Source of the DNA: Ruminococcus sp.
GTDB taxonomy: Bacteria > Bacillota > Clostridia > Oscillospirales > Ruminococcaceae
Assembly (NCBI GenBank): GCA_017484095.1
Contig: JAFUTU010000032.1
Coordinates: 62,001-126,000 of the forward strand
Direction: 5' to 3'
DNA length: 64,000 bases
The translations under genes and the position numbers were made by a program. This document shows, in pieces, positions 44,504 through 52,978 of this stretch (position 1 is its first letter; every line of letters begins with the position of its first letter). The notes below the pieces were generated by a model. That model was not told the origin of the DNA. It ran no database searches and was given only the letters and a program-made list of their open reading frames with translations.

Positions 44504-45241
44504 TCATACCTTTATTGACAGCGGAATGTGCTCTCCCTTTATTCTTCTCGAGATCGCCGAGAACGCCAGGAAGCCCATAGAGCTTGATGACAGCGGAGCG
44601 CCCTTTCCTGTTGCAAGCGGTATAGCGCTGTCCTCAGGAATAACTCCGAGCAGCTGAACACCTATAGTATCAATGATAGCGTCAAGGTCGTCCATGTCGT
44701 CATACTCGAATATCCTCTTGTTAGCCTTGTTGATAACGAGCCTCTGCTTCTGGTTGCCTCTCTTGTAGAACTCATCAGACATCATTCTTCCGTCTCTTAC
44801 ACAGACAGGGTCAGGCGTAGTTACGATGAGGATAAGGTCGGAATTCGTAACGATATCGAATACAGAACCGTTTATTCCTGCCGATGTATCAATAATGATG
44901 TATTCAAAATATTTTCTCATTTCCTGAGTTATCTTCTCGATATCCTCAGCTTTAAGCTGTACGAACGGATCGCTTGGCGCGCAAAGCACGCTAAGGTTCG
45001 ATGCCAGCTTGACAGTAGTGGTAGCCTTGTAAACATCGCAGGTGCCCTCAAGCACATCACCGAGATCGTAAGGTATGTTACCCTGCATTCCCAGCATGAT
45101 ATCCATGCATCTCAGACCGAAGTCGAGCTCTATGATAAGAGTTCTGTTTCCCTGTTTTGCAAGAGCATATCCCAGGCAGGCGCTGATAGACGATTTTCCT
45201 GTTCCGCCCTTACCCGAAGTTACTGCAATAATTTTTGACAT
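44504..45241 (-). CDS. minD: Septum-site ATPase MinD
   Basis: 245 residues, ParA/MinD superfamily with deviant Walker [20 protein letters not shown] (Walker B region; Ser-Ala replaces the more common Pro-Ala) and a C-terminal amphipathic region ([13 protein letters not shown]) likely for membrane binding. Directs division-site placement. AAAGGAG is 10 nt before the ATG at 45241; the frame extends 34 codons further without support. No minC or minE adjacent. Confidence 0.92.
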   Translation of the reverse strand: MSKIIAVTSGKGGTGKSSISACLGYALAKQGNRTLIIELDFGLRCMDIMLGMQGNIPYDLGDVLEGTCDVYKATTTVKLASNLSVLCAPSDPFVQLKAEDIEKITQEMRKYFEYIIIDTSAGINGSVFDIVTNSDLILIVTTPDPVCVRDGRMMSDEFYKRGNQKQRLVINKANKRIFEYDDMDDLDAIIDTIGVQLLGVIPEDSAIPLATGKGAPLSSSSMGFLAFSAISRRIKGEHIPLSIKV

Positions 45242-45417
45242 AAGCTCATTGCTCCTTTCACAAACATAAAACCGCGAAAGCCTTCCCGCGGGATTATTGC
45301 CGCCCAACAGTGTGCACTGTATGATAAAATGTGCGCCGCGCATTCAAAGCACGCCGCAGACTGCGGCAGTAAAAACGCCGTCATAAACAAGAACAGCGAC
45401 AGACGTTACCTATTATT

Positions 45418-45445
45418 ATTTTACCACATATTTTTGATTTGTCAA
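45418..45445 (-). promoter_or_regulatory. Promoter for minD-mgsA
   Basis: Minus strand TTGACA (complement of 45440-45445), 16-nt spacer, TAAAAT (complement of 45418-45423). The leader to minD is about 170 nt with no recognised element. Confidence 0.7.
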
Positions 45446-45717
45446 AGCAATTTTTATCAAAAAGCACAAAATCGTTAATTCACATTAAATCGGACTTTCA
45501 CTTTTAGCTATTTTGCACAATGACGAAAAATACCCCCTACTGTATATAGTTGTTCTGTATATCTTTGACCACAAGAAAAGCATAGCTGTGGTTGTTCTTC
45601 GTTAAAAAAATTACTTCTTTTTACAGTTGTCCGCATAATCTCAGGGGCCCGGCATATACATATTAGAAACACGGACAAGGTAAAAACGCCGTCCATAAGA
45701 GTGAAGGAGAGAGAAGT
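45446..45717. other. Intergenic stretch upstream of the DUF4830 gene
   Basis: About 270 nt. A possible long stem TTGTCCG / CGGACAA (near 45628-45678) encloses about 35 nt just upstream of the gene. I see no clear sigma-A promoter and recognise no RNA family. A minus-strand 62-codon frame here has no support. Confidence 0.35.
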
Positions 45718-46188
45718 ATGTATATCAAAACAGTAAAGCTTAAAGACCTGCGGGCGCTATCGGTCATCATAGCCGTGTTGCTCGTTCTTGCAGCGCTTAT
45801 GATAGTAATAATAGGCGCTTCAAAGCACAAGACTATCGACTACGACCTGAAAACCGAGTCTGACAGACAGCAGTTTCTTGCGGATATGGGCTGGAAGGTA
45901 GGCAAAAAGTATGAAAGCTGCCGTCAGGTAACTATCCCCGAAAAATTCACGGCAGTCTACAAAAACTATAATGAGCTGCAAAAGCAGCAGGGCTTTGACC
46001 TTTCCGAATATAAAGGAAAGAACGTGACCATATATACATATGCGGTGAAAAACTATAAAAATTCGCAAAACCCAGAGGCTATAAAAGCAACCCTGATCGT
46101 ATACAAGGGCAAGCTTATCGGCGGAGATGTCTGCTCCATAGAGCTTAACGGCTTTATGCAGGGGCTGCGAAACAGAGACGCAAAGTAA
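45718..46188 (+). CDS. DUF4830 family membrane-anchored protein
   Basis: 156 residues: N-terminal membrane helix (ALSVIIAVLLVLAALMIVII), then a small extracellular domain with the DUF4830 pattern (QQFLADMGWKVG, TIPEKFTAVYKNYNELQKQQ, GFDLSEYKGK, YKGKLIGGDVCS). Unknown function. GAAGGAG precedes the ATG by about 9 nt. A clean terminator follows at once, so it is monocistronic. Confidence 0.83.
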   Translation: MYIKTVKLKDLRALSVIIAVLLVLAALMIVIIGASKHKTIDYDLKTESDRQQFLADMGWKVGKKYESCRQVTIPEKFTAVYKNYNELQKQQGFDLSEYKGKNVTIYTYAVKNYKNSQNPEAIKATLIVYKGKLIGGDVCSIELNGFMQGLRNRDAK

Positions 46189-46189
46189 G

Positions 46190-46214
46190 AAAGTGCACTT
46201 AGGTGCACTTTTTT
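46190..46214 (+). terminator. Terminator after the DUF4830 gene
   Basis: AAAGTGCAC (46190-46198), loop TTAG, GTGCACTTT (46203-46211) and T-run to 46214; the rsuA-type promoter -35 begins 2 nt later. Confidence 0.9.
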
Positions 46215-46215
46215 G

Positions 46216-46244
46216 TTGACAAAAGGCGTTTCGGGCTTTATAAT
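46216..46244 (+). promoter_or_regulatory. Consensus promoter for the pseudouridine synthase
   Basis: TTGACA (46216-46221), 17-nt spacer, TATAAT (46239-46244): a perfect sigma-A promoter. Transcription would begin about 46250-46252, at or within 11 nt of the start codon. Confidence 0.92.
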
Positions 46245-46251
46245 GGTATAG

Positions 46252-46980
46252 GTGATAGATTTGAGACTTGATAAATTTCTTTCCTCACAGCTGAATGATG
46301 TCTCTCGCAAGGACGTAAAAAGCCTGTGCTCAAAGGGCAGAGTGACCGTTAACGGCAGCGCTGCCAAAAGATCGGATATACATATAGATGAGGTCAATGA
46401 CGAAATAGCTATTGACGGGGCGGCCATTGTCTACCGCGAGCATATCTATATCATGCTCAATAAACCGCAGGGCGTTGTCTGCTCGACCCGTGACGGCCTT
46501 TCGGAAACAGTGCTGGAGCTTGTTCCTGATGAGCTGAAAAGAAAAGGGCTTTTCCCTGCGGGCAGGCTTGATAAGGATACCGAGGGCTTTGTTCTTATCA
46601 CCGATGACGGTGACCTTGCACACAGAATGCTCTCACCTGCACACCACGTGCCCAAGACATATTTTGTGAGACTTGAAAGACCGTGCGCAGAGGGCTGCGA
46701 GATCCTTTTCGCAGAAGGCTTTGAAGACGACGAGGGCGGCTGCTGGAAGCCTGCGGCCTTGAAAGCGGTGAACGATATGAGGACCGAGTTTGAACTTACC
46801 ATTACAGAGGGGCGTTATCATCAGGTAAAGAGAATGTTTTCTCAGCTTGATAACAGAGTGATTTTTCTTAAACGTATAAGTATCGGAAATATGAAGCTTG
46901 ACCCCGATCTTCCTCTCGGAAAGTGTTTGGAGATACTGCACAAAGATGTTGATAAATTATTGGCAGAGGGAGCGCTGTAA
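46252..46980 (+). CDS. RsuA/RluB-family pseudouridine synthase
   Basis: About 240 residues. S4 RNA-binding domain first (RLDKFLSSQLNDVSRKDVKSL), then the catalytic domain with the Asp of AGRLDKDTEGFVLI and the YHQVKRMF motif. Makes pseudouridine in 16S or 23S rRNA; the small-subunit RsuA type is likeliest by length. The start is GTG 46252 (leaderless if transcription starts there) or TTG 46261, which has AGGTGAT 4 nt upstream and gives the usual MRLDKFL beginning. No neighbour gene shares its transcript. Confidence 0.9.
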   Translation: MIDLRLDKFLSSQLNDVSRKDVKSLCSKGRVTVNGSAAKRSDIHIDEVNDEIAIDGAAIVYREHIYIMLNKPQGVVCSTRDGLSETVLELVPDELKRKGLFPAGRLDKDTEGFVLITDDGDLAHRMLSPAHHVPKTYFVRLERPCAEGCEILFAEGFEDDEGGCWKPAALKAVNDMRTEFELTITEGRYHQVKRMFSQLDNRVIFLKRISIGNMKLDPDLPLGKCLEILHKDVDKLLAEGAL

Positions 46981-47058
46981 TTCCATTTTTTTCCAACGAA
47001 GGTTAAATTTTCGTCAATATTTATAAAGAGATATGATAAAGTTTAGTAAAAAAAACTC

Positions 47059-47087
47059 TTGCGGGTATGAGGAAAATTTGTTATTAT
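47059..47087 (+). promoter_or_regulatory. Promoter for the lone sugar-ABC ATPase
   Basis: TTGCGG (47059-47064), 17-nt spacer, TATTAT (47082-47087); leader about 50 nt. Confidence 0.65.
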
Positions 47088-47142
47088 AAGAACATAGCTA
47101 ATTGGGATATTAGTAAAAATCAAAATAGGGAGGTCCTTTTTA

Positions 47143-48288
47143 ATGGCAAGTGTATCATTAAGGGAAATTTATAAGAAGTATGCAGGCGGCGTTATTGCCG
47201 TTTCCGACTTCAACATCGAGATCAAGGATAAGGAATTCATTATCCTCGTTGGTCCTTCCGGATGCGGTAAGTCAACGACTCTCCGTATGATCGCAGGACT
47301 TGAGGAGATCAGCGAAGGCGAGCTTTACATCGGCGATCGTCTTGTAAACGACATCGCACCTAAGGACAGAGATATTGCGATGGTTTTCCAGAACTACGCT
47401 CTGTATCCTCACATGACAGTTTTTGAGAACATGGCATTTGGTCTTAAGCTGAGGAAGGTCCCCAAGGACGAGATCGCAAGGAAGGTTGAGGAAGCAGCAA
47501 GGATCCTCGACATCGCACATCTTCTTGACAGAAAGCCGAAGGCTCTTTCGGGTGGTCAGAGACAGAGAGTTGCGCTTGGCCGTGCTATCGTGCGTGAGCC
47601 TCAGGTATTCCTTCTTGACGAGCCTCTTTCCAACCTCGACGCTAAGCTGAGAGCACAGATGAGAACCGAGATCTCCAAGCTCCACAAGAAGCTGGGAACG
47701 ACCTTCATCTACGTTACACATGACCAGACAGAGGCTATGACGATGGGTGATAGGATCGTTGTTATGAAGGACGGTTACATCCAGCAGATAGATACACCTA
47801 CAAACCTCTACCAGAGCCCTGTTAACCAGTTCGTTGCAGGATTCATCGGTTCACCTCAGATGAACTTCATCGACGCTAAGCTCCTCAAGGACGGCGACAA
47901 GTATGTTGTTGAGTTCGGTTCCGAGGATACAAAGACCACAAGAGGCGTTAAGTATCAGGTAGTAGTTCCTGATTCCAAGATCGACGATCCCGAGGCTCTT
48001 GAGCAGCTCGTAGATCAGGAGGTTGTTCTTGGTGTTCGTCCTGAGTGTATCCATGATGAGCCAGCATTCCTGTCACAGGCTACAACAGGTGTTATCAACA
48101 CCACAGTAGAAGTTACCGAAATGATGGGTGCAGAGACATATCTCTACCTCACCTGCGAGGGCATCAACCTCACAGCAAGAGTTTCTCCGCGTTCTGATGT
48201 TCGTCCTCAGGACGAGATCCAGGTTGCTATTGATCCTAACAGGATCCATATCTTCGACAAGGAGACAGAGAAGACTGTTCTTAACTAA
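47143..48288 (+). CDS. Multi-sugar ABC importer ATPase (MsmK/UgpC type)
   Basis: 381 residues. Walker [30 protein letters not shown], signature LSGGQRQR, Walker [13 protein letters not shown]-loop [14 protein letters not shown], and a C-terminal TOBE/regulatory part ([14 protein letters not shown]). The gene stands alone, with no permease or binding protein beside it, the usual state of the shared ATPase that powers many carbohydrate importers of the CUT1 class. Codons are noticeably enriched in ATC, CTC and AAG compared with neighbours, which favour ATA, a sign of high expression. Confidence 0.93.
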   Translation: MASVSLREIYKKYAGGVIAVSDFNIEIKDKEFIILVGPSGCGKSTTLRMIAGLEEISEGELYIGDRLVNDIAPKDRDIAMVFQNYALYPHMTVFENMAFGLKLRKVPKDEIARKVEEAARILDIAHLLDRKPKALSGGQRQRVALGRAIVREPQVFLLDEPLSNLDAKLRAQMRTEISKLHKKLGTTFIYVTHDQTEAMTMGDRIVVMKDGYIQQIDTPTNLYQSPVNQFVAGFIGSPQMNFIDAKLLKDGDKYVVEFGSEDTKTTRGVKYQVVVPDSKIDDPEALEQLVDQEVVLGVRPECIHDEPAFLSQATTGVINTTVEVTEMMGAETYLYLTCEGINLTARVSPRSDVRPQDEIQVAIDPNRIHIFDKETEKTVLN

Positions 48289-48298
48289 GAAACCGATC

Positions 48299-48331
48299 AC
48301 AGCCCTTCCGAAAACGGAGGGGCTGTTTTTA
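48299..48331 (+). terminator. Terminator after the sugar-ABC ATPase gene
   Basis: ACAGCCCTTCCG (48299-48310), AAAA loop, CGGAGGGGCTGT (48315-48326) and T-run. Confidence 0.9.
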
Positions 48332-48344
48332 TAGAGGTGAGACT

Positions 48345-49610
48345 ATGATGTATAAGAAAATATTTGCGGCGCTTGCCGCTTGTGTGATGTGCCTGGCGTC
48401 TTTTGCAGCCTGCGGTGACAGTGAGAGCAGTTCGTCGGCGGATAACAGCAAGGTCAGCTCGCAGACTGATGAAAAGCTTACTCCCGATGAGGATAAACCT
48501 CCCGAAACTGATGAGGAGTGGGAGCAGGCTATGTTCAAGAAAGCAATGGTGTCATACGGCAATACCGAGCTCGTTCAGAACGTTATAAAGAAAGCTCAGA
48601 ATGGTGAAGAGGTAACGGTTGCATACCTCGGCGGCTCTATAACGGAGGGTATATCTGCCGGCGCTGACGGCTGCTATGCGAAGCTTACCTATGACTATTT
48701 TGCAGAGAAATTCGGTACGGGTGAGAATGTGAAGTACTGCAACGCAGGCCTTAGCGGAACACCCTCAAAGCTCGGTATACTGCGCCTTAACAGAGATGTT
48801 CTCGTCAGTGACCCCGACATCTGCTTTATTGAGTTTGCTGTAAATGACGGCGGAGATCAGGACTATCAGAATGCTTATGAGTCTATAGTTCAGACACTTC
48901 TTGAAAAAGGTGTAGCGCCGATACTGCTGTTCTCGGTAACTGCCGATGACTACTCAGCTCAGGATTATATGAAGCAGATAGGAGAGGCTTATGATCTGCC
49001 GATGATCTCTTACTGCGATGCGCTTCGTTTCCTGTTTGAGAATAACAGGCTTACGTGGGAGGAATTCTCCGATGACCAGTCTCACCCCAATGAGTACGGA
49101 CATCAGCTTGTTGCATCTATGATAGACTATTACTTCGATACGGTGATGGACGTTAAGAGCAAGGGCGAATATGTTATGCCGTTTGAACCTGTTTTCGCTC
49201 CCCGTGAGGTGGACGCGGGAATGTATGAAAATGATTCACTTACCCCGACTGAGGAGGGCAGCTGGTACGACGGCTCAACGATCGCAAGCTTTACAAACGG
49301 CTGGACCTATGACCGAAACGGCGACAATGAACCGATAGTTTTTGACTTTTCGGGCAAAAAGTTCCTCTACCTGATCTATAAAGAGGTGCAGAGCGGAAAG
49401 TTCGGTAAGCTGCATGTTAAGGTCTATGCCGATGATGAGCTCTACAATGAGGTCGATATAGATCCGATAAGCCCGAACGGCTGGGGAAATGCTCAGGTGG
49501 TGAATATCGCTATGAAGCCTTCGCCTGTTGATTACAGGGTCGAGATATCAATGGCAGAGGGCGATGAGGGTACGAGCGCCGAGATACTTGGCTTTGGTTA
49601 TACAGAGTAA
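48345..49610 (+). CDS. Two-domain SGNH-hydrolase lipoprotein
   Basis: 421 residues. Lipobox LASFAACG (Cys near residue 23), Ser/Asp linker, SGNH esterase domain with VAYLGGSITEG (nucleophile Ser), EFAVNDGG and catalytic DDQSHPNEYGH, then a C-terminal beta-rich domain of about 130 residues (from near 285) that may bind carbohydrate. Probably a surface carbohydrate esterase such as a deacetylase for plant polysaccharides. Start ATG 48345 or 48348 after GAGGTGAG. Between two terminators, so separately controlled. Confidence 0.87.
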   Translation: MMYKKIFAALAACVMCLASFAACGDSESSSSADNSKVSSQTDEKLTPDEDKPPETDEEWEQAMFKKAMVSYGNTELVQNVIKKAQNGEEVTVAYLGGSITEGISAGADGCYAKLTYDYFAEKFGTGENVKYCNAGLSGTPSKLGILRLNRDVLVSDPDICFIEFAVNDGGDQDYQNAYESIVQTLLEKGVAPILLFSVTADDYSAQDYMKQIGEAYDLPMISYCDALRFLFENNRLTWEEFSDDQSHPNEYGHQLVASMIDYYFDTVMDVKSKGEYVMPFEPVFAPREVDAGMYENDSLTPTEEGSWYDGSTIASFTNGWTYDRNGDNEPIVFDFSGKKFLYLIYKEVQSGKFGKLHVKVYADDELYNEVDIDPISPNGWGNAQVVNIAMKPSPVDYRVEISMAEGDEGTSAEILGFGYTE

Positions 49611-49633
49611 TATCAATCGTTTTCGTGAATATG

Positions 49634-49675
49634 ACGGCTCGCTGCGACAGAAATTGCTGACAGCGAGCCGTTTTT
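49634..49675 (+). terminator. Terminator after the SGNH lipoprotein gene
   Basis: Stem ACGGCTCGCTG (49634-49644) / CAGCGAGCCGT (49661-49671) and T-run. Confidence 0.88.
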
Positions 49676-49749
49676 ATGTGCAAAATGTATATATGAGTGT
49701 CGCTTATTTGTGCAAAAGGGTAAAAATAGGGACGAACTCGAGGTATTTC

Positions 49750-49779
49750 TTGACTTGTATTTTATAATTGTGTTATAAT
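49750..49779 (+). promoter_or_regulatory. Promoter for the dynamin operon
   Basis: TTGACT (49750-49755), 18-nt spacer, TATAAT (49774-49779). The leader before the first ATG is about 110 nt. Confidence 0.75.
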
Positions 49780-49895
49780 AATGTTAATGATGTTTGTGCG
49801 GATATTTTGTGTCCGAAAACGGTTTGGACGAATTTTATCAACTATATGTTGGGTGTCCGCTTTAATGCCTGATAGATCGAGAACGGAGGTTTGTT

Positions 49896-51947
49896 ATGGA
49901 AAAACAGATTGATTACGGCAGCTACAAATCATATAAGGAAACAGTCGGTACTCTGACGGGTAACCTTAAGCAGCTGCTGTCATTAAGTGAGGAGATATCT
50001 CTAGTAAATACTGCGGAGTCTATCAAGGAGACTCTGGAAAAAACTGCACAGGAGCATTTTGAGGTCGCTATCGTCGGCGAGTTCAAGAGGGGCAAGAGCA
50101 CCCTTATAAATGCTATGCTCGGTCAGGAGGTACTGCCTGCCGATGTTCTGCCTGCAACAGCTACGCTTAACCGTGTTACCTACAGTGAGGAGCCGTATGT
50201 TCAGGTAGAGTATAAAAACGGAAACAGCGAAAAGGTAGATATCAACAAGCTGGAGGACTATGTAACAAAGCTGACGGCTGAGTCTGAAGAAAAGGCGGAG
50301 ACTGTTAAGGAGGCCACCGTTTACTACGATACTGAGTTCTGCAAGAACAATGTTGATATCATCGACACTCCCGGTCTTAATGATGATGAGCAGATGACCA
50401 ACGTAACGCTTTCTATCCTCCCGAAGATAGATGCTGCGGTTTTTGTTATCAGCGCTAACTCTCCGTTCTCCCAGTTTGAGAAGGAGTTTCTTGAAAAGAA
50501 GATGCTCACCTCCGATGTCGGCAGGATAATCTTTGTCGTAAACTGCTTCGGTACATTCTCTCAGGAGGATGAGAACAAGATAGTTGAGACAGTAAGGGCA
50601 AGAATAGGCAAATACGTAATGGAAAAAGCCAAGAAGGTAATGGGCGAGGATTCCAGAGAATTTGCCGTATATAAGAGAAAGATCGGCACTCCCAGAGTTA
50701 TCGGTGTTTATGCAAAGCAGGCTCTCGTTGCTAAGAGACAGAACGATCAGAAAATGCTCGAGGACAGTAACTTTCCCGAGTTTGAGAACGCTCTTGAGAT
50801 GATGCTCACCAAGGAGAGAGGCGTTATCGCCCTTCAGATCCTTGCTAACAAGATAACCAATTCGGGTACTGAGATACTGCGTTCAGTTGTTATGCAGGAG
50901 AACGCTCTCATGATGGCTAATGACGAGTTTATGGAGAAGTACGACCAGGCCATCAAGGAGATAGATGAGATCAGAAACAAAAAGCGTCAGGAATTTGTAA
51001 AGATAAATGACGCTGCCAATCAGGTGTTCAATGATCTGCAGCCCGTTCTCGACAGCTACTGGACAAACATCGAGCAGACAGCTATGGACGTTATCGACAA
51101 CTTCCAGATGTCTTCCGAGGACTTCAAGAAAGATCAGCTCAAGCTCATCACAGCTAAGCTGACCGAGAAGATAAAGGAGAGCATCGAGGCAAGAGCTCAG
51201 ATAATCTGCGAGCAGATACAGAACAGCATCAATGTTGCTGTAAGCTGTGAGGCTGAAAGACTTCAGGAATTTGAGGACGAGTTCTTTGAGTCCGTTGCAA
51301 GGATACAGCAGATGTTCACGATATCTGACAGAGTTGCTTCTAAGGGCGGCACGATAGATAAGATAATCGGTGTGGCAATAGGCTCCTACGGTGTCGGCGG
51401 CCTGTTCCTCGGCTTCAGAGAGTCGGGAGTAAAGGGCGCGCTCCTCGGCGGAGCTACCGGCTTTGCAGGATTCTATGCTACATATTATACAGCATTCTTC
51501 TTTGCCGGCTTCCTCGGAATAACTGCTACACTGCCTGTTACACTGTTTCTGATGGCAGTTGCAGGTATTGCAGGTACGTTCACATCTAACTTTGCGATAG
51601 ATAAGATCCTTGTAAAGGAGAAAATAGACAAGTATAAGTCCAACTATAAGACGCAGGTCAAGAAGCAGTTCCATGAGATGAAGCTCAATAACGACTTCAC
51701 CGAGACTGTTCGCCGTCAGGTATTCGCTGCATTTGAAGGACTGAAGGGCAAGATCGAAAACGAAACAGAGATAATCCTCCGTGACACTCAGGAGACTCTT
51801 GATAATCTTAATGATCTTAAAACCGAGAAGAGCGACATTTCACAGAAGGAAATGGAAAGACTTCACGACATCGCCGAGACCGCGAGCAGCATAGTTCAGG
51901 ACGCTTATGCTGTAAGACGTGTTCTCACAGAGGCTATGGAAAGCTGA
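49896..51947 (+). CDS. Bacterial dynamin-like GTPase with membrane hairpin (DLP1)
   Basis: 683 residues. GTPase domain: G1 GEFKRGKST (61-69), G2 Thr in LPATAT (near 88-90), G3 DTPG (157-160); the G4 position reads NCFG rather than NKxD. Helical stalk regions flank a Gly/Ala-rich membrane segment (about 485-568, including YGVGGLFLGF and ALLGGATGFAGFYATYYTAF), long enough for two or more passes, and a C-terminal helical bundle. This is the bacterial dynamin layout: a membrane-remodelling GTPase. GGAGG lies 7 nt upstream of the ATG. First gene of a three-gene operon with a dead M48-like protein and a second dynamin. Confidence 0.9.
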   Translation: MEKQIDYGSYKSYKETVGTLTGNLKQLLSLSEEISLVNTAESIKETLEKTAQEHFEVAIVGEFKRGKSTLINAMLGQEVLPADVLPATATLNRVTYSEEPYVQVEYKNGNSEKVDINKLEDYVTKLTAESEEKAETVKEATVYYDTEFCKNNVDIIDTPGLNDDEQMTNVTLSILPKIDAAVFVISANSPFSQFEKEFLEKKMLTSDVGRIIFVVNCFGTFSQEDENKIVETVRARIGKYVMEKAKKVMGEDSREFAVYKRKIGTPRVIGVYAKQALVAKRQNDQKMLEDSNFPEFENALEMMLTKERGVIALQILANKITNSGTEILRSVVMQENALMMANDEFMEKYDQAIKEIDEIRNKKRQEFVKINDAANQVFNDLQPVLDSYWTNIEQTAMDVIDNFQMSSEDFKKDQLKLITAKLTEKIKESIEARAQIICEQIQNSINVAVSCEAERLQEFEDEFFESVARIQQMFTISDRVASKGGTIDKIIGVAIGSYGVGGLFLGFRESGVKGALLGGATGFAGFYATYYTAFFFAGFLGITATLPVTLFLMAVAGIAGTFTSNFAIDKILVKEKIDKYKSNYKTQVKKQFHEMKLNNDFTETVRRQVFAAFEGLKGKIENETEIILRDTQETLDNLNDLKTEKSDISQKEMERLHDIAETASSIVQDAYAVRRVLTEAMES

Positions 51948-51988
51948 GCCTTAACGGTTAAATCTATTATTATCAAGGAGGACACGGA

Positions 51989-52978
51989 ATGAGTGAGATA
52001 TCATTGGAAAAGGAAAATCCGCTTCTTCAGATCGACACCAGCTTCCGTACATATTTGAACGCCTATACCAGAAGCTATCAGAACCATATAGTTGACGGTA
52101 TTCTCGATTATGCGTTTGAGTCCGATTTCGCAGTAAGACAGAAGATACTTGGTCTCAGCGGCTGCGGAAAGCTGTTCAAGGCAGTCAGCTCTCAGGACAT
52201 CTCAGCCGAGGCAAAGGTCCTGTTTATGAAATGCGATCAGGTCGGACCCCTCAAATATCCGGAAATCTATGACATTGTGAAGAAGTGCAGCGAAAGGCTC
52301 GAGCTTGTCGTGCCTATCGTGTTTATCAGACAAGACCTTGACAGAGCTCTGATCTATTCGATCGCGAGTGACATCATTGATCCATGTATCGTTCTTACAA
52401 AGCAGCTCGTCGATCAGATGAGCAGAGATGAGCTCACCTTCCTTATAGGAAGTGAGTGCGGAAGGATACAGAATAACCATTGTGTTTACAATATGGCTTT
52501 CACATACCTTAATGTGAACAAGCTCGTTTACAAACCTGCAGAAAGGTCGTTCAGTTCCCCTGTGAGCAAGCAGCTTTATGCAGCTCTCGTTCAGTGGGTG
52601 AACTATGCCGATATAACCTGTGACAGAGCAGGCATAATCTGCCTTGATAAGCCCGGAAGGTTTATTGAGATAGCAACCTCTCTGTATCAGAACGGCTATA
52701 TCGACTTCTACGGCAGAATGCAGAAGGATATAGATTCCTTTATGCTGCAAAACAAGTCGGACAGCATTCATGCAGTTGCTTCAAGAAGCCTGACTACCGA
52801 TCACTCTATGAAGGAGCTTGAACGCAGGATAGTCGCATCGAATGAATTTCTCAACTGCTCAACTTTGTATGAGTGGAGAAGAGACCTTGACGGCAAAGAG
52901 CAGCACCTTGTTTCCGGTCAGATCTGCGATGTTCGCAGCAGCATAATTCTTGGGAACGGAGGGCAGCTAAATGGATAA
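51989..52978 (+). CDS. Catalytically degenerate M48-like peptidase homologue
   Basis: 329 residues. The core resembles M48 (HtpX/OMA1-type) peptidases: DELTFLIGSECGRIQNNH (145-164) lines up with the usual L..LxHELGHIxxxH, but SECGR (155-159) replaces HExxH, losing both zinc His while keeping Glu; NYADITCDRAGIIC (205-218) matches the xxExxADRAG motif with Asp for the third ligand. No membrane helix is obvious, unlike HtpX. Expected to fold as M48 but not to bind catalytic zinc. It lies 41 nt after DLP1 and overlaps DLP2 by 8 nt, so it is probably an adaptor of the dynamins. Assignment is by motif only. Confidence 0.7.
   Translation: MSEISLEKENPLLQIDTSFRTYLNAYTRSYQNHIVDGILDYAFESDFAVRQKILGLSGCGKLFKAVSSQDISAEAKVLFMKCDQVGPLKYPEIYDIVKKCSERLELVVPIVFIRQDLDRALIYSIASDIIDPCIVLTKQLVDQMSRDELTFLIGSECGRIQNNHCVYNMAFTYLNVNKLVYKPAERSFSSPVSKQLYAALVQWVNYADITCDRAGIICLDKPGRFIEIATSLYQNGYIDFYGRMQKDIDSFMLQNKSDSIHAVASRSLTTDHSMKELERRIVASNEFLNCSTLYEWRRDLDGKEQHLVSGQICDVRSSIILGNGGQLNG

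Noticed and set aside
45508..45696. 62-codon minus-strand frame with a CxxC
   Set aside because: No ribosome-binding site or promoter; AT-rich intergenic DNA.
50883..51674. Minus-strand open frame of 263 codons inside the first dynamin gene
   Set aside because: Leu/Cys-rich shadow of the dynamin stalk region; the dynamin motifs are unambiguous.
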